56,446 nt of DNA from Moorena sp. SIO3I8 (GTDB taxonomy: Bacteria > Cyanobacteriota > Cyanobacteriia > Cyanobacteriales > Coleofasciculaceae), in NCBI RefSeq assembly GCF_010692325.1, contig NZ_JAAHHW010000036.1, positions 3,375 through 59,820 on the forward strand, written 5' to 3'. Shown here one piece after another: positions 8,781 to 18,200 of the stretch (positions are counted from its first letter, which is position 1; each line of letters starts with the position of its first letter). The notes under the pieces are model-generated. The model was not told the DNA's origin. It was given only the letters and a program-made list of their open reading frames with translations, and ran no database searches. The translations under genes were made by a program, and so were the position numbers.

Positions 8781-8885
8781 GTCTTGTATTATACTGACTC
8801 AACTGGTATAACTTATTAAATCACCATCTTGTGAATATAATGTGAAGAAATTAAAAAATCTAACTAACGAGCTATATCTATATAC

Positions 8886-9010
8886 AGGGAACAGGGAACA
8901 GCGGATCTGGGAGTAGGGAATCGGGAATCGGGAATCGGGAGTCGGGAGTAGGGAGTCGGGAATCGGGAATCGGGAGTAGGGAGTCGGGAAAAGCGGGAAA
9001 TGGGAAGAAT
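8886..9010. repeat. Mixed heptamer array (GGGAGTA, GGGAATC, GGGAGTC)
   Basis: About 14 units alternate between GGGAATC and GGGAGTA/C with no spacers. It lies in the 760-bp gap between the pentapeptide gene and the next gene. Confidence 0.9.
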
Positions 9011-9081
9011 TATCCCGGAAATTATAGTGTATTTTGATACATATTTTTATTAATTTATACGTAATAAAAGTACCTCCTTTT

Positions 9082-9206
9082 TAAAAAACCTACCCTTGTA
9101 AGCATCTCCCCATCTCCCCATCTCCCCATCTCCCCATCTCCCACACTTCCCTCTCTTTCCCAACTCCCAACTCCCGACTCCCTACTCCCTACTCCCTACT
9201 CCCTTG
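9082..9206. repeat. CTCCCCAT and CTCCCTA tandem arrays with a leader motif
   Basis: The stretch opens with AAAAAACCTACCCTTGTAAGC, a motif repeated with one change at about 2815 bases into the 20-kb block (22815-22838). CTCCCCAT repeats follow, then CTCCCTA heptamers, the reverse complement of GGGAGTA. Confidence 0.85.
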
Positions 9207-9541
9207 ACTAATCAACGGAATAGAATAGGATAAATCTGACGCCAAGCTAGGATATAAAACACAACAGTCCATACCAACAACCAGATTAAAGGTAACTAGT
9301 TAACCTGTAAGTAGTCAGCCTATGCGCTACGCACACGCTGCGCGAACAGCTATCAGCTATCAGCACACTGACATACCCTACGGAACATTTTAGGACTAGT
9401 TTCAGTCTGAACCTTAAATCCAACAACTCTGGTACCTGCTTTACCTTTCCAAGAAGCCCTTGATCCAGTTTGGTAATGGTACTATACCAATAGTTTGGAT
9501 TTACTCTATTATTTTAGGTAACCAATTCCCAAAGCTATAGT
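9207..9541. other. Intergenic stretch, no gene seen
   Basis: No supported reading frame is present. It includes a GCGCTACGC-rich palindromic patch near 9320-9345 (a motif also at 10165, 21249, 30300, 36018 and 54540) and an ATCAGCT repeat. The last 100 bases presumably hold the promoter of the exported protein gene, but I cannot point to a clear -10/-35 pair. Confidence 0.5.
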
Positions 9542-10153
9542 ATGGTTTATTCTGGCACTCTTAATTCGGTCAGGCTCGCCTGTTTCGTTGCTCTTCCCGT
9601 CATGGCAGCTTTGGTAGTACTGCCACCAGCCCAGGCACAAGGTGCTGATATCCAAGTAGAATCAGACATCACTGACCCCAACAATACCGGACCGTTGACT
9701 CAAGAAGACAGCCTATTGAGTATGCCGGGGGGAGAGCGGATGATGCAAGAGGCGACTAACGCTATTGATTCAGGGAACTATAGCGTAGCTGCCAAAAAAC
9801 TCCAAGAAGCACGTCAGATATTCAACCAGTTGTCTAACTTTTACCAACAGCTGGCTTCCAGTTTTTCTGGCATTGACAACCGAGTCTACGAGTCTCAACG
9901 GCAAAAAGCCCTGGAAACTGCTGAAAAGCGAGATGAAGCTACCTATCGGCTAGCCCTAGTCCATCGAGCCAATGACCAGCCAGAATTAGCTGTCCCCTTG
10001 TTAATTCAAATTATTCGGTCTCAAAATCCAACCAGGGAATTGGGAAAAAAATCCTACCAACAGCTGTTTGAGCTAGGATTCGTCGATTCTCCCTTTCCTA
10101 GAAATGGCAATAGCCAGCCCACCTCATCCGCTGGTTCTAATAAAGGGAGTTAA
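9542..10153 (+). CDS. Exported helical (TPR-like) protein, unknown function
   Basis: The 203-residue product begins with a signal peptide: a hydrophobic core at about residues 10-30 and a likely cleavage after PPAQA. The mature part is helical, with one TPR-like pair (residues about 68-95, ATNAIDSGNYSVAAKKLQEA) and a second at about 125-155 (ATYRLALVHRANDQPELAV). The last 25 residues are S/N/G-rich and probably disordered. It likely resides in the periplasm or thylakoid lumen. It stands about 90 bases before bolA in the same direction, which may mean co-expression but gives no function. A conserved cyanobacterial hypothetical is my best description. Confidence 0.8.
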   Translation: MVYSGTLNSVRLACFVALPVMAALVVLPPAQAQGADIQVESDITDPNNTGPLTQEDSLLSMPGGERMMQEATNAIDSGNYSVAAKKLQEARQIFNQLSNFYQQLASSFSGIDNRVYESQRQKALETAEKRDEATYRLALVHRANDQPELAVPLLIQIIRSQNPTRELGKKSYQQLFELGFVDSPFPRNGNSQPTSSAGSNKGS

Positions 10154-10245
10154 ATTGTAAGCTATCAGCTTAAGCGCTACGCGCATATGCTTACGTTTAA
10201 TTTTAGTATATTTTAGAAATTCGACTAGAAACTAGAACAAAAAAA

Positions 10246-10500
10246 ATGGATCCGATTAGTACACAGCAAGTTGAAGAAAAGATTAAAGCATCGATACCGG
10301 ATGCTCAGGTAAAGGTAGAAGATTTAGGGGGTGGTAACCATCTGCAAGCCATTGTTGTCTCCTCCGAGTTTGAAGGTAAATCCCTGGTGAAACAACATCA
10401 GTTGGTTTATGGTGCCCTAAGCCAAGAGTTGGCAACAGAGGCCATTCACGCCCTAGCCCTAAAAACCTATACCCCTGAAGCGTGGGCTGGCAAGCAGTAA
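10246..10500 (+). CDS. bolA: BolA family protein
   Basis: The 84-residue protein covers the whole BolA/IbaG-like domain. It opens with helix [19 protein letters not shown], followed by the family's [24 protein letters not shown] core (the F-x-G-x-S-x-V-x-x-H/Q-x-x-V-Y pattern), with a histidine at the position used for [2Fe-2S] coordination with glutaredoxins. BolA proteins pair with monothiol glutaredoxins in iron-sulfur handling. The next gene downstream (10609) is exactly such a glutaredoxin, 108 bases away, which strongly supports a shared role. Confidence 0.93.
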   Translation: MDPISTQQVEEKIKASIPDAQVKVEDLGGGNHLQAIVVSSEFEGKSLVKQHQLVYGALSQELATEAIHALALKTYTPEAWAGKQ

Positions 10501-10608
10501 ACTGGCGTAAGTCATAATTAGAAGAGTCTAGGATTTCGCGATCGCTAGACTAATATAATATCGACTATCAAAATAACTATCTAGATATCCCAGGAGTTTA
10601 AGAAAACG

Positions 10609-10932
10609 ATGACACCAGAACTGAAAGAGAGAATAGATAAATTAACACAAGAGCACAAAATTTTGGTATTCATGAAGGGCAGCAAACTAATGCCCCAGTG
10701 TGGCTTTTCCAATAATGTTGTCCAAATTCTGAATCACTTAGGAGTTCCCTACGAAACTGTAGACGTACTACAAGATTTCGACATCCGTCAGGGAATCAAA
10801 GAATATTCCAAGTGGCCAACGATTCCTCAAGTGTACATTAACGGAGAGTTTATCGGTGGGTCTGATGTGATGATTGAGATGTATCAAAATGGTGAATTGC
10901 AGCAGACCGTGGAAGTCGCCCTGGCATCCTAA
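10609..10932 (+). CDS. grxD: Monothiol glutaredoxin, Grx4 type
   Basis: The 107-residue protein is full length. It has the hallmark CGFS active site in LMPQCGFSNNVVQIL (about residues 28-42), a glutathione-binding KWPTIPQVYING segment with cis-Pro, and the GGSDVMIEM motif. This class binds a glutathione-ligated [2Fe-2S] cluster as a dimer or with BolA, and passes clusters or senses iron. A likely Shine-Dalgarno is CAGGAG about 11 bases before the ATG. The order bolA-grxD suggests an operon. In cyanobacteria this protein is often called Grx3 or Ssr2061-like; I use grxD in the general sense. Confidence 0.95.
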   Translation: MTPELKERIDKLTQEHKILVFMKGSKLMPQCGFSNNVVQILNHLGVPYETVDVLQDFDIRQGIKEYSKWPTIPQVYINGEFIGGSDVMIEMYQNGELQQTVEVALAS

Positions 10933-11009
10933 TCCTTGACTGCACCAAACTATTGACACAACTGAAGAACCGCAAAAAGCGATCGGATTAGGAAATGCGA
11001 TCGCTTTCT

Positions 11010-11106
11010 TGATGCAATAGCGAGTGGGGTAAACCACGGCAGTCGCTCATGGGGGGAACCCCCTTTGGCGGCACTGGCTCCCCAAGACCGCGCTGCATCG
11101 CTTTTT
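11010..11106. repeat. Palindromic repeat cassette ending CCGCGCTGCATCGCT
   Basis: GATGCA near 11010 and TGCATC near 11095 bracket a GC-rich patch with CATGGGGGGAACCCCC and AAGACCGCGCTGCATCGCT. A shorter copy lies inside the mini-element at 26268-26312. No coding potential. Confidence 0.75.
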
Positions 11107-11181
11107 TTAGGGCGTTGCTTAATAATGGAATGATTTTAAGAGTTTTCTGGAATGGACATGTTGGTGGAATGGGCATCTTGC

Positions 11182-11317
11182 GTGGAACTGGCATCTTGCC
11201 AGTTTCATGCTTATTGTGGAACTGGCATCTTGCCAGTTTCATGCTTATTGTGGAACTGGCATCTTGCCAGTTTCATGCTTATTGTGGAACTGGCATCTTG
11301 CCAGTTTCATACTTATT
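11182..11317. repeat. Four tandem 34-bp hairpin units
   Basis: Units start at 11182, 11216, 11250 and 11284 and are almost identical. Each holds the hairpin ACTGGCA-TCT-TGCCAGT followed by TTCATGCTTATT. Single diverged copies flank the array at about 11165 and 11325. There are no variable spacers, so it is not a CRISPR. Confidence 0.92.
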
Positions 11318-11397
11318 TTCGAGCGGGCAGGATGCCCACTCTACTCCTATTCATTGCTTGATTCAGCAACGCCGAATTTTTTCCTATTCCCTATTCC

Positions 11398-11664
11398 CTA
11401 GTGATCCAACCAAACCGCTAAATCCGTTGCTGTCTCAAAATCCAACAACGCTTCACTCAATTCCTCCAATCGAGTAATCGATAATCCCTCAATCCGCTGT
11501 TGGAGCACAGGGTCAAGTAAACCTAACCTCAGGGTTAGCTGACGGATCACAACTAATAGGGCTCCCTCCTGCTTACCGCGCTGGAGTCCCTTTTGGACTC
11601 CCTTTTGGATAATATCTTGATAGGTAACTGATTCTTCCATAACTTCCTCTGACAAGGTGAACAC
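11398..11664 (-). pseudogene. Rpn/DUF4351 family, C-terminal duplicate
   Basis: This 88-residue frame repeats the last third of the next gene (11678-12529). EEVMEESVTYQDIIQKGVQKG, the Q/G/L-rich linker and the RLGLLDPVLQQ...LSITRLEELSEALLDFETATDLAVWLDH ending are near identical at DNA level. It lacks the PD-(D/E)XK nuclease part. The linker has the shortest repeat state (GVQKGLQRGKQEG). Only 13 bases separate it from the stop of the full copy, so it looks like a tandem partial duplication. It could be translated, but I treat it as a fragment. Confidence 0.75.
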
Positions 11665-11677
11665 TGACAGTTAAATC

Positions 11678-12529
11678 TCAGCAGTGATCCAACCAAACCG
11701 CTAAATCCGTTGCTGTCTCAAAATCCAACAAGGCTTCACTCAATTGCTCCAATCGAGTAATCGATAATCCTTCAATCTTCTGTTGGAGCACAGGGTCAAG
11801 TAAACCTAACCTCAGGGTTAGCAAACGCATCACAACTAATAGGACTCCCTCCTGCTTGCCGCGCTGGAGTCCCTGCTGGAGTCCCTTCTGGACTCCCTTT
11901 TGGATAATATCTTGATAGGTAACTGATTCTTCCATAACTTCCTCCCTCAACAATCGACAGACTAAATTTTTGTCAAACCGCAAACCAGCCAGTACATCTA
12001 CACAGGCCGCTAGGTTTCCCCGTAATGGTTTTTCTTCAATTCTATCTACTTCCGCAACCACTTGCTCTAACAATCGATTAGGGCTATTACTCCTAGCTAA
12101 AGTCGCCAAGGGTAACAAAGCCTGATTGGCTAACAACGGTAATGGGTCTTGTTCCCACAGACGAATTATTCGATAACGGTGCCAGGTATTAGTATCCCTA
12201 AACTCGTTATTGAATACCATCTGTGAGGTCGTAGACTTTAGGAAAATTACCACCTGCTCAATCGGACATCGATATTTCCGTTGTAGTCTGACCCAGTAGT
12301 CCAACATCCGAAATGGTAATGGTGGCTCGGATTGGGGCAGGGTTTGAAATTCTAGGTGCAGAATTTGGTTTGTGCTTTGGAGTAAACTCAGAGCATCTGC
12401 TTGAATGGGTTCAGCACTTAATTCGGTTTTAAGTACCTGAATATCCTGAGGTTCTTTACCCAATAGCCACTGAAAAAACTCCGATGGATATTCTTCTGCT
12501 AGGTATTTGCAGATATTGTCGTAAGCCAA
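11678..12529 (-). CDS. Rpn family putative nuclease/transposase with DUF4351
   Basis: The 283-residue protein starts MAYDNICKYLAEEYPSEFFQW and has the PD-(D/E)XK-like core typical of the Rpn/PDDEXK_4 group: Asp in IQADALSLL (about residues 42-50) and the E-x-Q variant in ILHLEFQTLP (about 56-65). A helical Q/G/L linker (about 205-225) joins it to a C-terminal DUF4351 segment, GLLDPVLQQKIEGLSITRLEQLSEALLDF. Rpn proteins of Escherichia coli promote recA-independent recombination and cut DNA; most cyanobacterial copies are untested. The promoter region and coding part are duplicated at 18704-19690. Confidence 0.88.
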   Translation of the reverse strand: MAYDNICKYLAEEYPSEFFQWLLGKEPQDIQVLKTELSAEPIQADALSLLQSTNQILHLEFQTLPQSEPPLPFRMLDYWVRLQRKYRCPIEQVVIFLKSTTSQMVFNNEFRDTNTWHRYRIIRLWEQDPLPLLANQALLPLATLARSNSPNRLLEQVVAEVDRIEEKPLRGNLAACVDVLAGLRFDKNLVCRLLREEVMEESVTYQDIIQKGVQKGLQQGLQRGKQEGVLLVVMRLLTLRLGLLDPVLQQKIEGLSITRLEQLSEALLDFETATDLAVWLDHC

Positions 12530-12717
12530 GGCAAATTGTTCAAAATTAACACTATCTCAGACACTGTATTAAATCTGAACCAGAAAATTTATAGCACCTG
12601 GATCTTGTTTATTGATGCAAGTTATGATAGCGGAGTAGTTCTGATTTACAGAATACCTTTAGATAAGATTTAAATCAGAAGGATGCATCTCATTAAAGCT
12701 GTTTGAGCTGGTGGGTG

Positions 12718-12852
12718 GAATAGGCATCTTGGTAGAATAGGCATCTTGCCTGTTCCCTGATTCGAAGTTCCCTACTCCCTACTCCCTACTCCCTACTCCC
12801 TACTCCCTACTCCCTACTCCCTACTCCCTACTCCCTACTCCCTACTCCCTTT
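12718..12852. repeat. Hairpin repeat plus CTCCCTA heptamer array
   Basis: Positions 12718-12755 hold two AGGCATCTTG(CCT) hairpin repeats of the 11182 family. From about 12773 to 12851 there are about eleven perfect CTCCCTA units. The array ends 14 bases before the ATG of the TPR gene, so its promoter or leader includes the array. Confidence 0.92.
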
Positions 12853-12864
12853 GCTATTAGCTGA

Positions 12865-14100
12865 ATGAGCATCCTAGAGTTATATTCTACTCTCAAGCAT
12901 TATGAAGCTGCCCTGACCGCTGTTGAAAAAACTGACAATAAACCATCTGCTGAAGCCATTCTTCGTGTCCTGATTGCTCGCAATATTGTTCACGAAAAAT
13001 TTGCTGATATTGCCCACATTTCTAAAGATAAACTGATTAAACTGATTGAATTAGATAGCAGATTAAAAAAGCAGGCTGGTTTGATTACTCAGACTGTGCA
13101 ATTAGCGGATTTGCGGATTAGTTTTCATCCCCCAAAAGACTACTGGTGGTGGTTTCTGGAAGCGCCTACTCATCCACGAGACCATTTGGACTGGTTTTGG
13201 AATGCAGGGACAGTTGCCTTGTTAACCGCATCGGTGAGTCTAGTGGTAGATATTTCCTCCCGTTTTTTGAGTACTAGTCCGGGTTTTCTAGGTTCTTTTG
13301 CGGTGATTTCCCAGAGTGCATTGACCTTGTTGACAGCTGGGGGAATTTTAACCAAAGCTGGTCGTACAGGAATTGAAGATATTCAATTACGATTAGGGAT
13401 TAAAAAATATCTTTGGCAAGAAGTTAAATTGGGACTATCGGGAGTACTTTTAATTTCCTTAATTGGCTTTCGAGCATCGTTGCCCTTGATTTCGGGCTAC
13501 GTTAATGAACGGGGTTTAGAAAATTATATTGAGGGGGACTGGTCAAGTGCTCAGTCTAATTATGAACGAGCATTGAGTCTTAATCCAGATAATGCCGAAG
13601 CTCACTATAATTTGGGTCGTCTTTATGAAGATTTACAGGATTTTAAGAAGGCGCTAACTCAGTATAGGTTAGCGGCACAGGGGGGCTTAGATGCTGCTTA
13701 TAATGAATTGGGGCGGTTGTATATTCAAGACAAAAAATATTACCAAGCGGCATCTTTACTATTGCAGGGATTAGAAATAGTTCAAAAAGGAGATGCTGAA
13801 ACTCAATATGCCTTATTGAAAAACTTGGGCTGGGCTAGGTTGGAGCAAGGACGCTATGCCGATGCCGAAACCTACCTCAGAGAGGCTATTGAAGTAGAAA
13901 AAACCTTTGAGCAAACTCCGGCGGCAGCTCACTGTTTATTAGCTCAAGTAATGGAAAAAAAAGCTCCGGACAATGCCTTGAAAGAATGGGAAATGTGTTT
14001 AGGTTATGCCGATGTTCGTAACCCTGATGAGGATACCTGGTTTGGCATGGCTCGTAAACGCATAGATGCTCAGGACAAGAGTAGTGAATCGACTAAGTAA
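12865..14100 (+). CDS. Membrane protein with C-terminal TPR domain
   Basis: The 411-residue protein has an N-terminal soluble helical part (about 1-95) that I cannot assign to a family. Two or three membrane segments follow (about 112-135, 145-160, 190-212), then a TPR domain from about residue 215 to 400. The clearest repeat is NYERALSLNPDNAEAHYNLGRLYEDLQDFKKAL. The TPRs are probably outside the cytoplasm, but topology is inferred. It begins immediately after the heptamer array and overlaps the next gene by 35 bases, so translation of the two is likely coupled. Together with the exported TPR and CHAT proteins downstream, it may anchor a complex at the membrane. Confidence 0.8.
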   Translation: MSILELYSTLKHYEAALTAVEKTDNKPSAEAILRVLIARNIVHEKFADIAHISKDKLIKLIELDSRLKKQAGLITQTVQLADLRISFHPPKDYWWWFLEAPTHPRDHLDWFWNAGTVALLTASVSLVVDISSRFLSTSPGFLGSFAVISQSALTLLTAGGILTKAGRTGIEDIQLRLGIKKYLWQEVKLGLSGVLLISLIGFRASLPLISGYVNERGLENYIEGDWSSAQSNYERALSLNPDNAEAHYNLGRLYEDLQDFKKALTQYRLAAQGGLDAAYNELGRLYIQDKKYYQAASLLLQGLEIVQKGDAETQYALLKNLGWARLEQGRYADAETYLREAIEVEKTFEQTPAAAHCLLAQVMEKKAPDNALKEWEMCLGYADVRNPDEDTWFGMARKRIDAQDKSSESTK

Positions 14101-15172
14101 GCTTATTTTCTCTGCGCCAATCTTGACCATAGTTATGATTATGTCTGGAAGCCTGCTCAGTAAGCAAGTACTTGCAGCTCATCGGATTGTTGAAGCGACA
14201 GGCAAAGTTGAGCTAAAACGGCAGAATTCCAGCTATCGCCCAGTTTCAGAAGGAACTGAACTTCTTCCTGGCGATCTCCTAAAACCAGCATCGGGGGTAA
14301 GGGTCAAGGTACTCTGTGAGGATGGTAACACTCGCTCTGTACCTGCCGGGATAACAACTGGCATTAATGCGCTTTGTCCACCACAGCGAACCCGAAATGG
14401 TAGCAGGCCAATTGTCAGACCACGTCCGGTAGACCGCTATATGCCCTACATTATCAGCCCACGGGCAACTAGTTTGCTTACGGACAAGCCCATTCTACGC
14501 TGGAATGATGCCACCGATGCTAGCCGTTTCATGGTTACGGTCAGAGGGCGAGGATTGGATTGGACTGAGAAATTTAGTCGAGAGCAGGTTTGTCAAGACG
14601 GTATTTGTAAGGTTGTTTATCCAGGGAGTCAGCCACTACAACCTGGAGTTAGTTATAAGTTGGAAGTCAAGGCTGATACGAATCGCGCCTCTACAGAAGA
14701 TAGCACTGGAGGACTGGGATTTAAGCTGATTGATTCGGATAAAGCTAAAGAAATTCAGGTGATTGCTCGGCGGATTCAGGAACAGGATGTGCCTGATCAG
14801 TTCAAGGGATTGGCACTAGCTGAACTCTATGCTAAATCCGATTTAACGGCTGAGGCGATTGAAATCCTGGAAGGACTAGAAAACGATCAAAAAATAGCAG
14901 AGAGTTATCGTTTACTGGGTGATTTGTATCGACGGATAGGGCTAGTTTTGGAAGCAGAAGTACCTTATTTACAGGCAGTCGAACTGGCAAAAGCAACTGA
15001 TAATTTGAAAGAAATGGCAGCAGCAAAAGCTGGATTAGGGGAGGTTCAGTATGCTCGTGGAAATCGGCAAGAAGGAGTGAGTTTGTTAGAAGAAGCAAAG
15101 GCAATCTATCAAAAGTTTGGCGATCGCAAACGGGTAGAGGAATTAGAAAAGCGACTGGCAGAGTTAAAGTAA
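14066..15172 (+). CDS. Exported FecR-like and TPR protein
   Basis: The 368-residue protein has a long signal peptide (hydrophobic core about 15-33, likely cleavage after KQVLA). Residues about 40-110 read like a FecR-type domain: EATGKVELKR, then GTELLPGDLLKPASGVRVKVLCEDG. A beta-rich segment with TSLLTDKPILRWNDATDASRFMV follows. Helical TPR-like repeats fill about 225-368. It overlaps the upstream membrane TPR gene by 35 bases and lies 31 bases before the CHAT gene, so all three are very likely one transcription unit. FecR-like domains next to CHAT proteins recur in cyanobacteria; the job of this one is unknown. Confidence 0.78.
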   Translation: MLRTRVVNRLSKLIFSAPILTIVMIMSGSLLSKQVLAAHRIVEATGKVELKRQNSSYRPVSEGTELLPGDLLKPASGVRVKVLCEDGNTRSVPAGITTGINALCPPQRTRNGSRPIVRPRPVDRYMPYIISPRATSLLTDKPILRWNDATDASRFMVTVRGRGLDWTEKFSREQVCQDGICKVVYPGSQPLQPGVSYKLEVKADTNRASTEDSTGGLGFKLIDSDKAKEIQVIARRIQEQDVPDQFKGLALAELYAKSDLTAEAIEILEGLENDQKIAESYRLLGDLYRRIGLVLEAEVPYLQAVELAKATDNLKEMAAAKAGLGEVQYARGNRQEGVSLLEEAKAIYQKFGDRKRVEELEKRLAELK

Positions 15173-15203
15173 CATTTCATAAACCCTACATTAAACTTCC
15201 TAT

Positions 15204-18200
15204 TTGATTCAGTTCTTCTCTATTGGAAATTACCAGTCAAAGCCAGTGCCACTTAAGTCTGTATTTTTTACCATAGCAACGTTGCTAGGAGTGGGGAATT
15301 GTCCAGGGTTGGGAGCCGAGACTAGGGCGTGTTTTCAAAGTTTTCCCCAAGATTATGATCCCCCCCAGCCCCCCTTAATAAGGGGGGAGCCATTCTCAAA
15401 GTCCCCCTTTTTTAAGGGGGATTTAGGGGGATCTCCGAGTTTGAAGACACGCCCTAACCCCAGGTTTTGGGAAATTCCAGCACAATCTCTAACTGCTCCA
15501 GAGACTATACCCTTAATGAAGTCTTCTGGTCAAAGGATTGCTTTAAAGAGTACCACAGTTCGCGATCGCGTTAATAGCAGCAGCGAGACTCTGAACAACA
15601 GGTACTACAATCGCCATACCTTTGAGGGGAAAGCAGGCGAACAGATTACCATAGAACTAACCAGCGATGAGTTTGACCCTTCCCTGATTCTAATTGACCC
15701 AGACGGTAACCGGATTGCTAAGGATAACAACAGTGGTGAGGGCAAAAATGCCCGGATTACGGTTACTCTACCGACCACGGGGACTTATGTCATTTTGGCT
15801 AACTCCTACAATCAGCAAGTAACTGGTAACTATACCCTGAGTTGGCGAGCAGCCACGCCCTCAGAGTTACTTAAGGCTAAAGCTGACCAACTGTTACAGC
15901 AGGGAATTGAACAAGATAAGACCAGTCAATTTCAAGCTGCGCTGAAGTCCTGGCAAGAAGCCCTAAGAATTTATCGACAACTGGAAGACCGTCAGGGGAT
16001 AGCCAACTCCCTCAACAATCTCGGCCTTGCTTACTATCGCCTAGGGGAATACGGAAAAGCGATTGAGTTTCATCAGCAGTCTTTATCCCTATCTCGGGAA
16101 CTGGAAGACCGTCAGGGGCAAGCTAACTCCTTGGGCAATCTCGGCCTTGCTTACTATAACCTAGGGCAATACCGCAAAGCGATTGAGTTTCATCAGCAGT
16201 CTTTATCCCTATCTCGGGAACTGAAATACCACCAAGGGGAAGCCGCCTCCCTGGGCAATCTCGGCCTTGCTTACGGTAAGCTAGGGCAATACCGCAAAGC
16301 CATTGAGTTTCATCAGCAGTCCTTAACCCTGGCGCGGGAACTCAAAAACCGTCAGGGGGAAGCCCACTCCCTCAACAATCTCGGCCTTGCTTACCGTAAG
16401 CTAGGGCAATACCCAAAAGCGATTGAGTTTCATCAGCAGTCTTTATCCCTATCTCGGGAACTGGAAGACCGTCAGGGGGAAGCCTACTCCCTCAACAATC
16501 TCGGCCTTGTTTACGATAGCCTAGGGCAATACCGAAAAGCGATTGAGTTTCATCAGCAGTCTTTATCCCTATTTCGGGAACTGGGAGACCGTCAGGGGAT
16601 AGCCAACTCCCTCAACAATCTCGGGAATGCTTACCGTAGACTAGGGCAATATCGAAAAGCGATTGAGTTTCATCAACAGTCTTTATCCCTATCTCGGGAA
16701 CTGGAAGACCGTCAGGGGGAAGCCTACTCCCTCAACAATCTCGGCCTTGTTTACGATATCCTAGGGCAATACCGAAAAGCGATTGAGTTTCTTCAGCAGT
16801 CTTTATCCCTGAAGCGGGAACTAGAAGACCGTCAGGGGGAAGCCTACTCCCTGAACAATCTCGGGCTTGTTTACCATAGCCTAGGGCAATACCGAAAAGC
16901 GATTGAGTTTCATCAGCAGTCCTTATCCCTGGCTCGGGAACTGGAACACCGTCAGGGGGAAGCCTACTCCCTGGGCAATCTCGGGAATGCTTACCGTAGA
17001 CTAGGGCAATACCGAAAAGCGATTGAGTTTCTTCAGCAGTCTTTATCCCTGGCACAGGAACTGGAACACCGTCAGGGAGAAGCCTACTCCCTCAACAATC
17101 TCGGCCTTGCTTACGATAACCTAGAGCAATACCAAAAAGCGATTGAGTTTTACAAGCAAGCCATCAAGGTTAAAGAATCTATCCAAGGTGACATCAAAGT
17201 AGAAGAGTTTAAAACCTCTTATGCCAGTCAACAGGTCAATACCTACGAAAATCTCATCAACCTACTGTGGAACCAAAAAGACTTTGAAGCAGCCTTCAAC
17301 TATGTCGAACGGGCAAGAGCCAAAGCCTTCCTCGACCAACTCGCTAATGGTAGAGTAGACTTTCGTGCTGGGGCTGACTCCAAACTCCTGGAACGGGAAC
17401 AAGACCTCAAAGGTGAAATCAATGCCCTCAGCCAGCAATTAATTACCCTCCGCAACGGTCCCAAAAACCAGTGGGATAACGACAGGATTCCTGAAATCGA
17501 AAACAACCGAACTGCTCTGCGAAAAAAATACCAGGACTTGCTGGTTGAGTTAAAAGTCCAAAACCCTGAAATCGCTAGCTTAAAAACTGTAGAGGTTGCC
17601 TCCCTCCCTGAAATCCAAAGCTTGCTGGATGCGGATACCACCCTAGTCGAGTACTTTGTCACGGATGAACGCACCCTAGCCTTCATTATCACCCGCAACA
17701 GCTTCCACACTGTCCCCCTCAATGTCACTCGCCAACAACTGACCGAAGAACTGACACTCTTCCAAGACTTTGCTGACTTAGATGAACCCCATCCCCTAGA
17801 ACTGAAAAACCTGCACGACTGGCTAATTGTACCCCTCCAGCCCCATCTCAACACCACCACCATCACCATTGTTCCCCACAGTATCCTGCACTATCTCCCC
17901 TTCGCTGCCCTCACTGACGGCAAGCAGTACCTCAGTGACAACTACGCCCTATTGTCCCTCCCCAGTGCTAGCATCCTGCGCTATTTACCCGACAAGGGCA
18001 AATCAACCACAGGCAGTCTTCTCGCCCTGGGAGATCCCACCATTCCCGGACTTTCCCCCTTAACTCATGCTCAAAAAGAAGTAGAGACCATTGCCCAGCT
18101 CTTCAAGACCAAAGCCCTGGTGGGGAAAGCGGCTACCGAAAGCGCTCTCCGGTCTAGGGCTACACAATCGGGAATTATACACCTAGCGGTTCATGGGGAG

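Noticed and set aside
11182-11317. CRISPR array
   Set aside because: Units are directly adjacent, with no variable spacers, and no cas genes are in the window. The same reasoning excludes the heptamer arrays and the TPR repeats.
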